From Saprospiraceae bacterium UBA2329 (GTDB lineage Bacteria; Bacteroidota; Bacteroidia; Chitinophagales; Saprospiraceae), in contig DDUV01000008.1 in NCBI GenBank assembly GCA_002344975.1, forward strand, positions 1-64,000: a DNA stretch of 64,000 bases, given 5' to 3'. The position numbers and the translations under genes are program-made. Shown one piece after another: positions 7,927 through 16,859 of the stretch; the stretch's first letter is position 1; the number at the start of each line of letters is the position of its first letter. The notes below the pieces were generated by a model. It had not been told where the DNA came from and ran no database searches. It was given only the letters and a program-made list of their open reading frames with translations.

Positions 7927-9261
7927 TCAACTTCTGCCGGTATAATTGCCCGGTTCAATCTGCTTCAATTCCGATTTCACCGCTTCCGACACGTTCAGCC
8001 CGTCTATAAAGTCATGTATATCAGCTTTTTGGACGGCTGCCTTGCCTCGCGTGAGGGCCTTGAGCGCTTCGTAGGGTTCGGGGTAGCACTCGCGGCGCAA
8101 GATGGTTTGTATGGCTTCGGCGGTCACCATCCAGTTGCTTTCCAAGTCGGTTTTAAGTTGAGCCTCATTGAGTTGCAACTTGCTCAGGCCCTTGGCCGCC
8201 GCATGAAAAGCAATGAGCGCATGGCCCATCGGCACCCCCAGGTTGCGCAACACGGTGCTGTCGGTGAGGTCGCGTTGCAGTCGGGAAACCGGCAATTTTT
8301 CGGCCATAAAACCCAGCACGGCATTGGCCATCCCCAGGTTGCCTTCCGCATTTTCAAAATCAATGGGATTTACCTTGTGCGGCATGGCCGATGAGCCTAC
8401 CTCGCCGGCCACGGTGCGCTGCCGGAAATATTCCATCGAAATGTAGGTCCACATATCGCGGCACAAGTCAATGAGAATGGTGTGAACGCGCATCATGGCA
8501 TGAAACAGCGCCGCCAGATTGTCGTAGTGTTCGATCTGAGTAGTGGGATAGGAGCGTTTCAGGCCCAGCGTTTTTTCTACAAATTGCCGGGCGAATTCGT
8601 GCCAGTTGATCTGCGGATAAGCTACAAAATGCGCATTGAGGTTGCCGGTGGCCCCGCCGAATTTGGCGCTCATGGGCACGGCCCGGAGTTGTGCGATTTG
8701 GGCCTCCAAACGTGCTGCAAACACCTCCATTTCTTTGCCCAACAGCGTGGGAGAAGCCGGCTGCCCGTGCGTGTGCGCCAACATGGGGATGGCGGCCCAG
8801 TCGGCGGCCAATTGCCTTAATGTGCCGGTAAGTGCCTCTAATACAGGCAGATATTCCGCATGCAGCGCATCCCTGACCGACAGGGGAATGGCCGTATTGT
8901 TGATGTCTTGCGAGGTGAGGCCAAAGTGAACAAACTCCTTCCATTGCGACATGCCGGCCTCTTCCATCAGCTCCTTCAGGTAGTACTCTACGGCCTTCAC
9001 GTCGTGGTTGGTGCTGCGTTCTATGGCTTTGATGCGCTCGGCGTCCTGCAAGCTGAAGTCCTGCATTTTTTGCTCCAAAATGCGCAGGTGTTCGGGTTGT
9101 ACGCCGGCCAAGTGCGGCAGCGGAACTTCACATAAAGCCTTGAAATACAGTACCTCTACCTGCACGCGATACTTCATCAGGGCATATTCCGAAAAATAAC
9201 CGGACAGCGATTCGGTGCGGTTGTGGTAGCGGCCGTCTATGGGCGAAATGGCAGTGAGCAT
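7927..9261 (-). CDS. purB: Adenylosuccinate lyase
   Basis: A 444-residue PurB of the E. coli-like subgroup (starts LTAISPIDGRYHNRTESLSGYFSEYALMKYR). It eliminates fumarate from SAICAR and from adenylosuccinate in purine synthesis. The fumarase/aspartase superfamily signature SSAMPHKVNPIDFEN lies near residues 282-296, with the general-base Ser in the flexible loop; TSQDINNTA and HTHGQPASPT are the other substrate motifs. Promoter at 9304-9311. Divergent from proC, convergent with the beta-CASP gene. Confidence 0.95.
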   Translation of the reverse strand: MLTAISPIDGRYHNRTESLSGYFSEYALMKYRVQVEVLYFKALCEVPLPHLAGVQPEHLRILEQKMQDFSLQDAERIKAIERSTNHDVKAVEYYLKELMEEAGMSQWKEFVHFGLTSQDINNTAIPLSVRDALHAEYLPVLEALTGTLRQLAADWAAIPMLAHTHGQPASPTLLGKEMEVFAARLEAQIAQLRAVPMSAKFGGATGNLNAHFVAYPQINWHEFARQFVEKTLGLKRSYPTTQIEHYDNLAALFHAMMRVHTILIDLCRDMWTYISMEYFRQRTVAGEVGSSAMPHKVNPIDFENAEGNLGMANAVLGFMAEKLPVSRLQRDLTDSTVLRNLGVPMGHALIAFHAAAKGLSKLQLNEAQLKTDLESNWMVTAEAIQTILRRECYPEPYEALKALTRGKAAVQKADIHDFIDGLNVSEAVKSELKQIEPGNYTGRS

Positions 9262-9303
9262 GGCATTGGCGGCGCGCGGGTTTTGGGGCGCGGCTTACGC
9301 GGG

Positions 9304-9311
9304 CAAAGGTA
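9304..9311 (-). promoter_or_regulatory. -7 box for purB
   Basis: TACCTTTG on the minus strand, about 42 bases before the purB ATG. A weaker TTATTTTG (9366-9373, plus strand) is the likely proC box, so this is a divergent promoter region. Confidence 0.6.
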
Positions 9312-9394
9312 GTATTGCCGGGCCGTGTACAGAAGAAATTGGCCGGACAAGTGCAGGCTATTTGTTTATTTTGCCGTTTAAATCGGATTCAACC

Positions 9395-10198
9395 ATGAAA
9401 ATTCTCATCATCGGCGGCGGCAATATGGGCATGACCTACGCCCAGAGCTTCCTGCGCTCGCACATTGCTGAAAAGGAAAACATGATGATTTTGGAGAAGT
9501 CGCCCGAAAAAGCGGACGAGCTTTCCAAAAAAGACATCGGCGCTGTTTACGGCAAGCCGGAAGATTGTGTACCGACAGCCGATCTCATCATTTTGGCAGT
9601 AAAACCACAGGATTCGGCCGCCCTGTTCGGCGTCATCCGGCATTTGGTACACCCCCAGCAGGTGTTTCTCTCCATCATGGCGGGCGTCAAAATGGAGTCC
9701 ATTGCCAAAGGATTGGGCGTAGAAAAAGTCATCAGGGCCATGCCCAACCTGCCGGCCCAGATAGGCATGGGTATGACGGCCTTCAGCTCCAGCGATGAAG
9801 TGACGCGCATCGAATTGGTGACGGTGCAAAACCTGCTGAACACCACCGGCAAAACCCTCTATGTGGCCAACGAATCGCTCATAGATGCCGCCACCGCCAT
9901 ATCCGGCAGCGGCCCCGCGTATGTGTGGTTCTTTATGCGCTCGCTGATGGAGGCCGCCCGCGAGATGGGCTTCTCCATGTCGGAGGCAGAACTACTTGTA
10001 GGACAGACGTTTCTGGGCGCCACCGAGTTGTACAACGCCACCAATGTATCTTGCGACACCTGGATTGAACGGGTTTGCTCGCGGGGCGGCACCACCGAAG
10101 CGGCCCTGAATACCTACCTCAACAATGCCGTGAGGGCCGACATCATAGAGGGCGCTATGGCAGCGTTGAACAGGGCCGAAGAACTGGGGAGGAACTGA
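9395..10198 (+). CDS. proC: Pyrroline-5-carboxylate reductase
   Basis: The 267-residue enzyme reduces 1-pyrroline-5-carboxylate to proline with NAD(P)H. The Rossmann start MKILIIGGGNMGMTYAQSF holds the GxGxxG-like loop; AVKPQ follows the dinucleotide fold. The C-terminal signature is in ISGSGPAYVWFFMRSLMEA and the GGTTEAAL segment. ATG 9395 sits at the beginning of the Rossmann fold; upstream in-frame ATGs overlap the purB start and are rejected. No other proline gene is adjacent. Confidence 0.94.
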   Translation: MKILIIGGGNMGMTYAQSFLRSHIAEKENMMILEKSPEKADELSKKDIGAVYGKPEDCVPTADLIILAVKPQDSAALFGVIRHLVHPQQVFLSIMAGVKMESIAKGLGVEKVIRAMPNLPAQIGMGMTAFSSSDEVTRIELVTVQNLLNTTGKTLYVANESLIDAATAISGSGPAYVWFFMRSLMEAAREMGFSMSEAELLVGQTFLGATELYNATNVSCDTWIERVCSRGGTTEAALNTYLNNAVRADIIEGAMAALNRAEELGRN

Positions 10199-10224
10199 TT
10201 GGGGGGTGTTATTACTATAAATTG

Positions 10225-10232
10225 TAACTTTG
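10225..10232 (+). promoter_or_regulatory. -7 box of the first R-M operon, near-leaderless
   Basis: TAACTTTG ends four bases before ATG 10237. With the usual ~7-base distance from the box to the transcript start, the mRNA would begin at or next to the start codon. Confidence 0.5.
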
Positions 10233-10236
10233 TCGA

Positions 10237-10920
10237 ATGGGAATAAAAGAAAAACTGACGATAGAGAAGCTGATAGAAGAAGCACAACTTTTCTGTGTTG
10301 AACAATCAAAAATTCAACATAGCGAACTCTATGGCATAACAGACGGAAAAGCCGTTGGAACGCTCATTGAACACAAATTCCAAACACATTTAAATGAAAA
10401 ATACAAAGTTTTGATAGGTTCTTCTGCCAAAGGAATTGACTTGCCGTCAGACGACATAGAAACCGATATAAAAGTAACATCTATAAAACAACCGCAATCG
10501 TCTTGTCCATTCCGAGATGCTAAACAGAAGATATTCGGACTTGGCTACAATCTTCTTGTTTTTGTTTACGACAAAACAGACGATTCGACTACGCAGGCAG
10601 CAACTCTGAATTTTGTAAGTTGTTCGTTTATTCATAAGGAACGGACATCTGATTATACAACAACTTACCGTTTACGTGAAATGGTAAAAGACGGAGCAAA
10701 TGAAGCCGACATCGTTGCTTATTTGCAAGACAAAAATATTCCTGCGGACGAAATCACGTTGGCAAAAGTTGCTGAACAGATTTTGCAGACGCCACCCGAA
10801 CAAGGCTACTTGACAATTTCCAATGCTTTACAATGGCGATTGCAGTATCAACGAATTGTTACTTTAGCTAATGACATTCAAGGTATTGAAAAAATTGTAA
10901 ATTACAACAACCCGCAATGA
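10237..10920 (+). CDS. Probable type II restriction endonuclease (R-M system 1)
   Basis: A 227-residue protein of no family I can name. The stretch GIDLPSDDIETDIKVTS can be read as a PD-(D/E)xK nuclease core with D-I-K as the catalytic end. The stop overlaps the start of an adenine methyltransferase by four bases (ATGA), the classic coupling of a restriction pair. Base composition is clearly AT-richer and codon use more A/T-ending than in proC before or the regulator after, pointing to transfer. The restriction role is inferred from motif plus partner. Confidence 0.65.
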   Translation: MGIKEKLTIEKLIEEAQLFCVEQSKIQHSELYGITDGKAVGTLIEHKFQTHLNEKYKVLIGSSAKGIDLPSDDIETDIKVTSIKQPQSSCPFRDAKQKIFGLGYNLLVFVYDKTDDSTTQAATLNFVSCSFIHKERTSDYTTTYRLREMVKDGANEADIVAYLQDKNIPADEITLAKVAEQILQTPPEQGYLTISNALQWRLQYQRIVTLANDIQGIEKIVNYNNPQ

Positions 10921-12689
10921 TGAAAGTATTTGAAGCAAATATTACTCATCAAGTTTCGGATTATTTAAATGATAATCTAAAAAACGTTGTGTCTGTTGAA
11001 AAGGCTAATCAAAAAATATATGACGCCTTCGGTATTATGTATTTTTTTGATAATGCAGAAGACTTGCAAATACTCAAAGAAGCTATTTCAATTCCTCAAA
11101 ATATTGTTTCAGAACCCGACAGAACTGAATATGGCGACTTTCAAACCAATATAGAATTAGCAAACAAAGTTGCTTTTCATCTGACAACAAAAAATATCTT
11201 ACCTGAAATTATCATTGAGCCGACTTGTGGAAAAGGCAATTTTATTACCGCTTCTTTGAAGCATTTCAGCAACGTAAAAAAAATTTTCGGTATTGAAATT
11301 TACAAACCTTACGTTTGGGAAAGTAAATTCAATATTCTTGATTTTTATTTGAGTAACCCAACTGAAGACAAACCCGAAATTTCGATTATCCACAGTAGTA
11401 TTTTTGACTTTGATTTCAAAACTATTGCCAAAGAAAACGGCACAAAAGAAATTTTAATTACCGGCAATCCGCCTTGGGTCACCAACTCTAAATTGGGTAG
11501 TTTAAATTCGTCTAATCTTCCGAAAAAAACGAACTTCAAAAACCACAACGGGTTAGATGCAATGACAGGAAAAGGCAATTTTGATATTGCCGAATATATT
11601 ACTTTGATGATGATTAAAAACTTTCAACATCAAAAAGGGAATATAGCCTTGTTGGTTAAAAATACGGTAATCAAAAACATTGTTTTTGACCAATTCACAA
11701 AAAAATATCCTATTGATAACATAGAGAAACATTGCATTGACAGCAAAAAGGAATTTAATGTTTCGGTTGAGGCTTCATTGTTTTACTGCCGACTCAATTC
11801 AAAGCCTGCATTCCATTGTGCAGAATTTGATTTTTACAACAAATCAAAAGCAAGGCCGAGTTTTGGTTGGTTGTCCGATAAATTTGTTTCAAATATAGAC
11901 ACTTATTCCAATGCTGAACGAATTGACGGAAAATGTCCGTTTGAGTGGCGGCAAGGCATAAAACACGATTGTTCGGCCATTATGGAATTAGACAAAATGA
12001 ATGGACATTTTGTAAACGGCCTGAAAGAAGAAGTTCAATTGGAAAATGATTTGGTTTATGGCATTTTAAAAAGTTCAGACTTAAAAAATACAGTTATCAA
12101 CGAGCCAAGAAAATATACCATTATAACGCAAAAGAAAGTCGGGCAAGAAACCAATTACATCAAATACAATTACCCTAAAACTTACAAATATTTAAGCGGA
12201 CATCAAGACATTTTTAATTCGAGAAAGTCAAGCATTTACAACAACAAACCGCTATTTTCTATTTTCGGCATAGGCGATTATTCGTTCAAGCCATATAAAG
12301 TTGCCATTTCAGGACTTTACAAAACGTCTCATTTTACACTTATCCTACCACAACACGAAAAACCTGTAATGCTTGACGATACTTGTTATATGTTAGGTTT
12401 TGATAAGTTGGAATTTGCAGTTTATTCGTTCATACTTTTAAATTGTAAAACGACAACACAGTTCCTGCAATCCATCACTTTTGCAGACGCAAAAAGAACT
12501 TTCACGAAAGATGTTTTAATGCGTATTGACCTTTTGGAATTAGCTCAATCTATTGATAAATCAGAGTTACAAATAGAACTAAATTATATAAACAAAACAT
12601 ATAATTTCGACTTGACGTTGAGCTGTTGGCGAGACTTCATAAACGAAATGACACCGATACAAATGGGACAAATTGAATTATTTGCATAA
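10917..12689 (+). CDS. N6-adenine DNA methyltransferase (R-M system 1)
   Basis: A 590-residue methyltransferase. Motif I is EPTCGKGNF (~101-109) for AdoMet binding; motif IV is NPPWVT beginning at about N184, the NPPY/W class that methylates adenine N6. Motif I before IV and the long C-terminal half, presumably target recognition, fit a gamma-class type II enzyme. It overlaps the upstream nuclease gene by 4 bases and shares its AT-rich composition. The recognition site cannot be predicted. The gene is followed by a fragment of a dispersed repeat. Confidence 0.85.
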   Translation: MMKVFEANITHQVSDYLNDNLKNVVSVEKANQKIYDAFGIMYFFDNAEDLQILKEAISIPQNIVSEPDRTEYGDFQTNIELANKVAFHLTTKNILPEIIIEPTCGKGNFITASLKHFSNVKKIFGIEIYKPYVWESKFNILDFYLSNPTEDKPEISIIHSSIFDFDFKTIAKENGTKEILITGNPPWVTNSKLGSLNSSNLPKKTNFKNHNGLDAMTGKGNFDIAEYITLMMIKNFQHQKGNIALLVKNTVIKNIVFDQFTKKYPIDNIEKHCIDSKKEFNVSVEASLFYCRLNSKPAFHCAEFDFYNKSKARPSFGWLSDKFVSNIDTYSNAERIDGKCPFEWRQGIKHDCSAIMELDKMNGHFVNGLKEEVQLENDLVYGILKSSDLKNTVINEPRKYTIITQKKVGQETNYIKYNYPKTYKYLSGHQDIFNSRKSSIYNNKPLFSIFGIGDYSFKPYKVAISGLYKTSHFTLILPQHEKPVMLDDTCYMLGFDKLEFAVYSFILLNCKTTTQFLQSITFADAKRTFTKDVLMRIDLLELAQSIDKSELQIELNYINKTYNFDLTLSCWRDFINEMTPIQMGQIELFA

Positions 12690-12776
12690 ACAGGAAAAGT
12701 ACTGTGAATAACAAGCGTTTTGTCCAATGGCAGGTGACGGATTTCTATTAAACATTACTGCCTCGCCGGCAGGCAA

Positions 12777-12825
12777 ACTCGTGGCTCGCGCCTCACAGCT
12801 TTTAGCAGGCGACTGCATAGCGACA
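12777..12825 (+). repeat. Fragment of the MITE-like repeat (right end only)
   Basis: AACTCGTGGCTCG, then CAGCTTTTAGCAGG and GCGACTGCATAG, match the right end of the element at 17781-17981 in order and spacing. The fragment ends at the base before the ATG of the next gene. Confidence 0.65.
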
Positions 12826-15597
12826 ATGAAGATAATCAGAGAACTATTTTTGTTTTTTTGCTTAGCGCTGCTGCTTTCACCGGCCCCGGCGCAGGAAATT
12901 CCTTTGATTAAAAACCACCTGCCGGAAACCATGCAGGCCGCCAATCAAAACTGGTCGGTCACACAGGCGCCGTCCCGCTTTATTTATGCAGCCAACACCG
13001 CCGGATTGGCCCGGTACGACGGCGCGCGCTGGCAGTTGCTTCCATTGCCTAACCGACAGATTGTCAGGGCGGTAGCTGCCGACGACAAAGGCCATGTGTT
13101 TTGCGGCGGCTTTGGTGAGTTTGGTTTCTGGAAAGCCGACGCTTTGGGCGGAATGCACTACACCTCGCTGTCGAAGGGGCTGCGGTCGGAGCGGGCAGGC
13201 ACCGAGGAAATCTGGCACATCCTCATCACCGGCGGCAAGGTGTATTTCCAGTCGTTTTCGGCCATGTATTGCTATGATTATCAATCGGTTCGGGAGCTTC
13301 CACTGCCGGGCAACGTCATGTTTATGCAAAAGGCTGGCGAACGGGTATTGCTGCCTGTGATCGGGCAGGGAATTTTTCAAAAAACCAAAACCGACGCATT
13401 CGAACGCCTGCCGGGAACCGAGCAATTGCTGGATCATATCGTCGTGGGTATGGCCATGCTCCCCGACGGCCAACTGCTCATCGGCACCGATCGGCAAGGG
13501 CTTTTTTTATTAAAAGACGGCCAACTCCGCCCCTGGAACTCGCAGGTGCAAAGCGCCATGACCAAAGACCGGCTGAACAAAATGCTCTCCCTCTCCGACG
13601 GCAGCATCGCTTTCGGTTCGGTCGGCGGCGGCCTGTACATTGCCGATGCCGGCGGGCGCGTGGTTTATCATGTACACAAAGAGCGGGGCTTGCAGAATAA
13701 CACGGTGCTGTCTTTGTTTCAAGATCAGGACGGCAACCTCTGGGCCGGTTTGGACAAAGGTTTGGACCTGCTGGCGCTGAGTGCTCCGCTGCGGTTTTCC
13801 ATAGACCGGAGCGGCAATCTGGGCGCGGTTTACACGGCCTGCGAATTTCAAAACACGCTCTATCTGGGCACCAATCAGGGTTTGTTTTACAAAGCGCCCA
13901 ATGACTTCTGGACTCCGGTAGCCGGCATCAAAGGGCAGGTTTGGGAGCTATCGGCCATCAATGGCCAACTGATATGCGGTCACAACGACGGTACTTTTGT
14001 GGTGCAAAACGGCGCCGCACGCAAGATTTCAAAAGTGACCGGCGGCTGGATGACCCTGCTTTGTCCCTGGGATTCAACACACTGGATACAAGGCACTTAT
14101 ACAGGTTTGATTGTTTTGAAAAAAAATGCCGGCGATGGCCAACTCGTCTTTTCGCACCGCATAGAGGGCTTTGGAGAACCCATCGAATACATCGCTTTCG
14201 ACGAAGACGGCAGCCTCTGGGCGGCGCACCCATACAAAGGGTTGCATCGCCTCAAGATAGGCCACGATCTGGCCGCCGTGATGGAAGTGCGCAAAATGAG
14301 CGCGTCGGCGGGAGTCAATTCTGAGTTCAATTTATCTTTGACCCGGCTCTCCGAAAACGTGATACTGCACGCTGCCGACGGCTTTTTTTCGTGGAACCGA
14401 ACAGCCCAAAGCTGGCAGCCTTATGCCTTGCCCGGCTTTCGTGCGGGCGGCGGCGAGAGGGCCGTTGTTGCCGCCGGAGGAGATGCGTTTTTTGTGGTGT
14501 TCTCCGACCGCGTGGTACACGTTGACAAGGGGCGGCAAACGGTTTTTAACCTGCGTTTGGTGGACGACCGGCCCAACATCATTTCCATAGATAAAGACGT
14601 GTGGCTTTTTTGCCTCGAAGACGGCTACGCCAAATGGGATGCCCGTAAAGCCGTAACAGCCTCGCGAATGGAAGCGCGGCCAAGAATAACGGAAGTGCAG
14701 ATTCCCGGTCGCAAAGGCCCAGGAGACAGCCTCGGCATTTTGTCCGGCAACACAAGAGAAATCACCCTACAAGCTTCTGAAAACCATTTGATTATTCAAT
14801 TCGCTTCTTTTGTTTTTGATCGAAAACCCACATACAGGTGGCGGCTCATAGGATTGAATGAAGACTGGTCGGACTGGCAGGAAAACAGCAGCCAGGATTT
14901 TGGTTTTTTGCCGCCGGGCAATTACCGTTTCGAGGTGCAATCCGATCATTCTGAGGCGATTGCAGGCGTTGATTTTCGCATCAATCCGCGCTGGCATCAA
15001 ACCTGGTACATGCGCTCCCTGTTCGTTTTGGCGGCTATGGCCGGCGGCGTAGTTGCGCTGGTATGGTATCGCCGCAGAATCATGCGTGAACACCGACGCC
15101 TCTTGCTGGAGCGGGAACGGGAACTGCATCAGCAGCGCATACAGGAGCGCAACAATCAATTGCAGGAAGATATTCTCAAGAAAGCCAAAGACTTAGCCAA
15201 TTCTACCATGCACCTCATTAAGAAAAATGAAGTCTTGTTGGAGATCAGACAACGCCTCACAGAGCTGCCCCGCGACGCCCGACTGGGAACGCAGGTGCAG
15301 CAATTGCATCGCTTGGTAGAGCGGGAACTGAGCAGCGAGAACGACTGGGAGGTGTTTGAAGAGAATTTCAACTCGGTGCATGAGGCCTTTTTGCGCAAAA
15401 TGAAACACAGCTTCCCGGAACTCACGCCCGGAGATTTGCGGCTGGCCGCCTACCTCAAAATGAACCTGAGTACCAAAGAAATAGCGCCCCTGCTGGGCAT
15501 TTCCATCCGGGGCGTAGAGAACAAACGCTACCGCCTGCGGCAAAAAATGAACCTGCCCAACGATGAAAACTTAGTGGAGTTTTTGTTGGAATTTTAA
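12826..15597 (+). CDS. Membrane-anchored propeller sensor with LuxR-type HTH
   Basis: A 923-residue protein laid out as: signal peptide (MKIIRELFLFFCLALLLSPAPA), a large extracytoplasmic region of beta-propeller repeats with DG-x-LW-like blades (e.g. QDQDGNLWAGLDKGLD), a Y_Y_Y (triple-tyrosine) domain at ~648-718, one membrane helix (~730-750), a charged coiled coil, and a C-terminal LuxR-type helix-turn-helix (LTPGDLRLAAYL-x-STKEIA, ~865-920). This is the Bacteroidota one-component architecture in which an outside signal is passed to a cytoplasmic DNA-binding domain without a kinase. An in-frame start at 12727 would translate repeat DNA and is rejected. It overlaps cysN convergently by four bases; target genes are unknown. 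Confidence 0.85.
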   Translation: MKIIRELFLFFCLALLLSPAPAQEIPLIKNHLPETMQAANQNWSVTQAPSRFIYAANTAGLARYDGARWQLLPLPNRQIVRAVAADDKGHVFCGGFGEFGFWKADALGGMHYTSLSKGLRSERAGTEEIWHILITGGKVYFQSFSAMYCYDYQSVRELPLPGNVMFMQKAGERVLLPVIGQGIFQKTKTDAFERLPGTEQLLDHIVVGMAMLPDGQLLIGTDRQGLFLLKDGQLRPWNSQVQSAMTKDRLNKMLSLSDGSIAFGSVGGGLYIADAGGRVVYHVHKERGLQNNTVLSLFQDQDGNLWAGLDKGLDLLALSAPLRFSIDRSGNLGAVYTACEFQNTLYLGTNQGLFYKAPNDFWTPVAGIKGQVWELSAINGQLICGHNDGTFVVQNGAARKISKVTGGWMTLLCPWDSTHWIQGTYTGLIVLKKNAGDGQLVFSHRIEGFGEPIEYIAFDEDGSLWAAHPYKGLHRLKIGHDLAAVMEVRKMSASAGVNSEFNLSLTRLSENVILHAADGFFSWNRTAQSWQPYALPGFRAGGGERAVVAAGGDAFFVVFSDRVVHVDKGRQTVFNLRLVDDRPNIISIDKDVWLFCLEDGYAKWDARKAVTASRMEARPRITEVQIPGRKGPGDSLGILSGNTREITLQASENHLIIQFASFVFDRKPTYRWRLIGLNEDWSDWQENSSQDFGFLPPGNYRFEVQSDHSEAIAGVDFRINPRWHQTWYMRSLFVLAAMAGGVVALVWYRRRIMREHRRLLLERERELHQQRIQERNNQLQEDILKKAKDLANSTMHLIKKNEVLLEIRQRLTELPRDARLGTQVQQLHRLVERELSSENDWEVFEENFNSVHEAFLRKMKHSFPELTPGDLRLAAYLKMNLSTKEIAPLLGISIRGVENKRYRLRQKMNLPNDENLVEFLLEF

Positions 15598-16844
15598 GAA
15601 CACTCCAGCACCATCCCCGCCGCCACCGTCCGGCAAGTCATTTCATCAATGAGGATAAAAGCGCCGTTGCTGCGGTTGTCGGCATACAAATCCAGCGCCA
15701 GCGGCGAGGCTGTTTTGATACCCACCGTAGCGATGTCGTTGAGTTTTACATCTTGTGCATCAACGAATTGCAGCGTGTCTATCTGAATTTTATCAACCAA
15801 GTCCCGCACCACGCAGCGCACTTTTTTACCATGATGTTGCAGCAGGTATTTGCCGCCGGGAATCAGATGCTTTTCGTCATCCATCCAGCAAATGCGCGCT
15901 TTCAGTTCTTGACCGATCACCGGGGCGGCGCTCAGGGGCGCAATGATGTCGCCTCTACTCACGTCAATATCGTCTTGCAGATGCAGCACAATGGAGTCAA
16001 GCGCCTCTGCTTCCGCCAGGTCTTTGCCGTACATTTCAATGCGCTCAATGCGGCTGGTTTGGCCGCCGGGATAAACGCCCACCGCATCGCCCACGCGCAG
16101 TGTGCCGCTCGTCAGGCGGCCTGCATACCCTCTGTAATCGTGCAGATCGTCGCTTTGCGGGCGAATGACCCACTGAACAGGCAGGCGGGCGGCATCGGCA
16201 AAGTGATCGTCTTCCGTATTGATTTCTTCCAGATATTGCAGCAGCGCAGGCCCCTGATACCATGAAAAATGAACGCTGCCCTGCACAATGTTTTCGCCGT
16301 GTAAGGCACTGACCGGAATGAAGTGTATGGTTTTGAAATTCAGTTGATTGGAAAACTGTTTGAACGCTGCGGCGATGCGATAAAACGCCTCCTCATCATA
16401 GCCGATCATGTCCATTTTGTTGACGGCCACCACCAAATGCCGGATGCCCAGCAGCGAAGTGAGGTAGGTGTGCCGGCGGGTTTGTTCCACCACGCCATTG
16501 CGGGCATCCACGAGAATAATGGCCAGATCGCAGTTGGAGGCTCCGGTCACCATGTTGCGGGTGTATTGCACATGGCCGGGCGCATCGGCGATGATGAACT
16601 TGCGGCGGGGCGTTGAAAAATATTTGTACGCCACATCTATGGTGATGCCTTGTTCGCGCTCGGCTTTGAGGCCGTCGGTGAGGATGGCGAGGTCGGGAGT
16701 ATCTGTGTCTGAAAACCGGGAAGCACGGCGCATGGCCTGAAGCTGGTCTTCAAAAATGGCGTTGGAATCGTACAAAAGGCGGCCAATGAGGGTGCTTTTT
16801 CCGTCGTCCACGCTGCCGGCAGTGATGAATCGTAGTAAGTTCAT
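15594..16844 (-). CDS. cysN: Sulfate adenylyltransferase large (GTPase) subunit
   Basis: A 416-residue EF-Tu-like GTPase that couples GTP hydrolysis to APS formation by CysD. P-loop GSVDDGKSTLIGRLLYD (~10-26), switch and G3 DAPGHVQYTRNM, and G4 NKMDMIGY are intact. Two beta-barrel domains follow and there is no fused APS kinase (CysC), so PAPS synthesis would need another gene. It lies 15 bases after cysD and its stop overlaps the end of the convergent regulator gene. Confidence 0.95.
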   Translation of the reverse strand: MNLLRFITAGSVDDGKSTLIGRLLYDSNAIFEDQLQAMRRASRFSDTDTPDLAILTDGLKAEREQGITIDVAYKYFSTPRRKFIIADAPGHVQYTRNMVTGASNCDLAIILVDARNGVVEQTRRHTYLTSLLGIRHLVVAVNKMDMIGYDEEAFYRIAAAFKQFSNQLNFKTIHFIPVSALHGENIVQGSVHFSWYQGPALLQYLEEINTEDDHFADAARLPVQWVIRPQSDDLHDYRGYAGRLTSGTLRVGDAVGVYPGGQTSRIERIEMYGKDLAEAEALDSIVLHLQDDIDVSRGDIIAPLSAAPVIGQELKARICWMDDEKHLIPGGKYLLQHHGKKVRCVVRDLVDKIQIDTLQFVDAQDVKLNDIATVGIKTASPLALDLYADNRSNGAFILIDEMTCRTVAAGMVLECS

Positions 16845-16859
16845 AATGTTTTGTTTGTG

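Noticed and set aside
12727..12825. N-terminal extension of the LuxR-type regulator
   Set aside because: The extra codons are repeat DNA and would bury the signal peptide.
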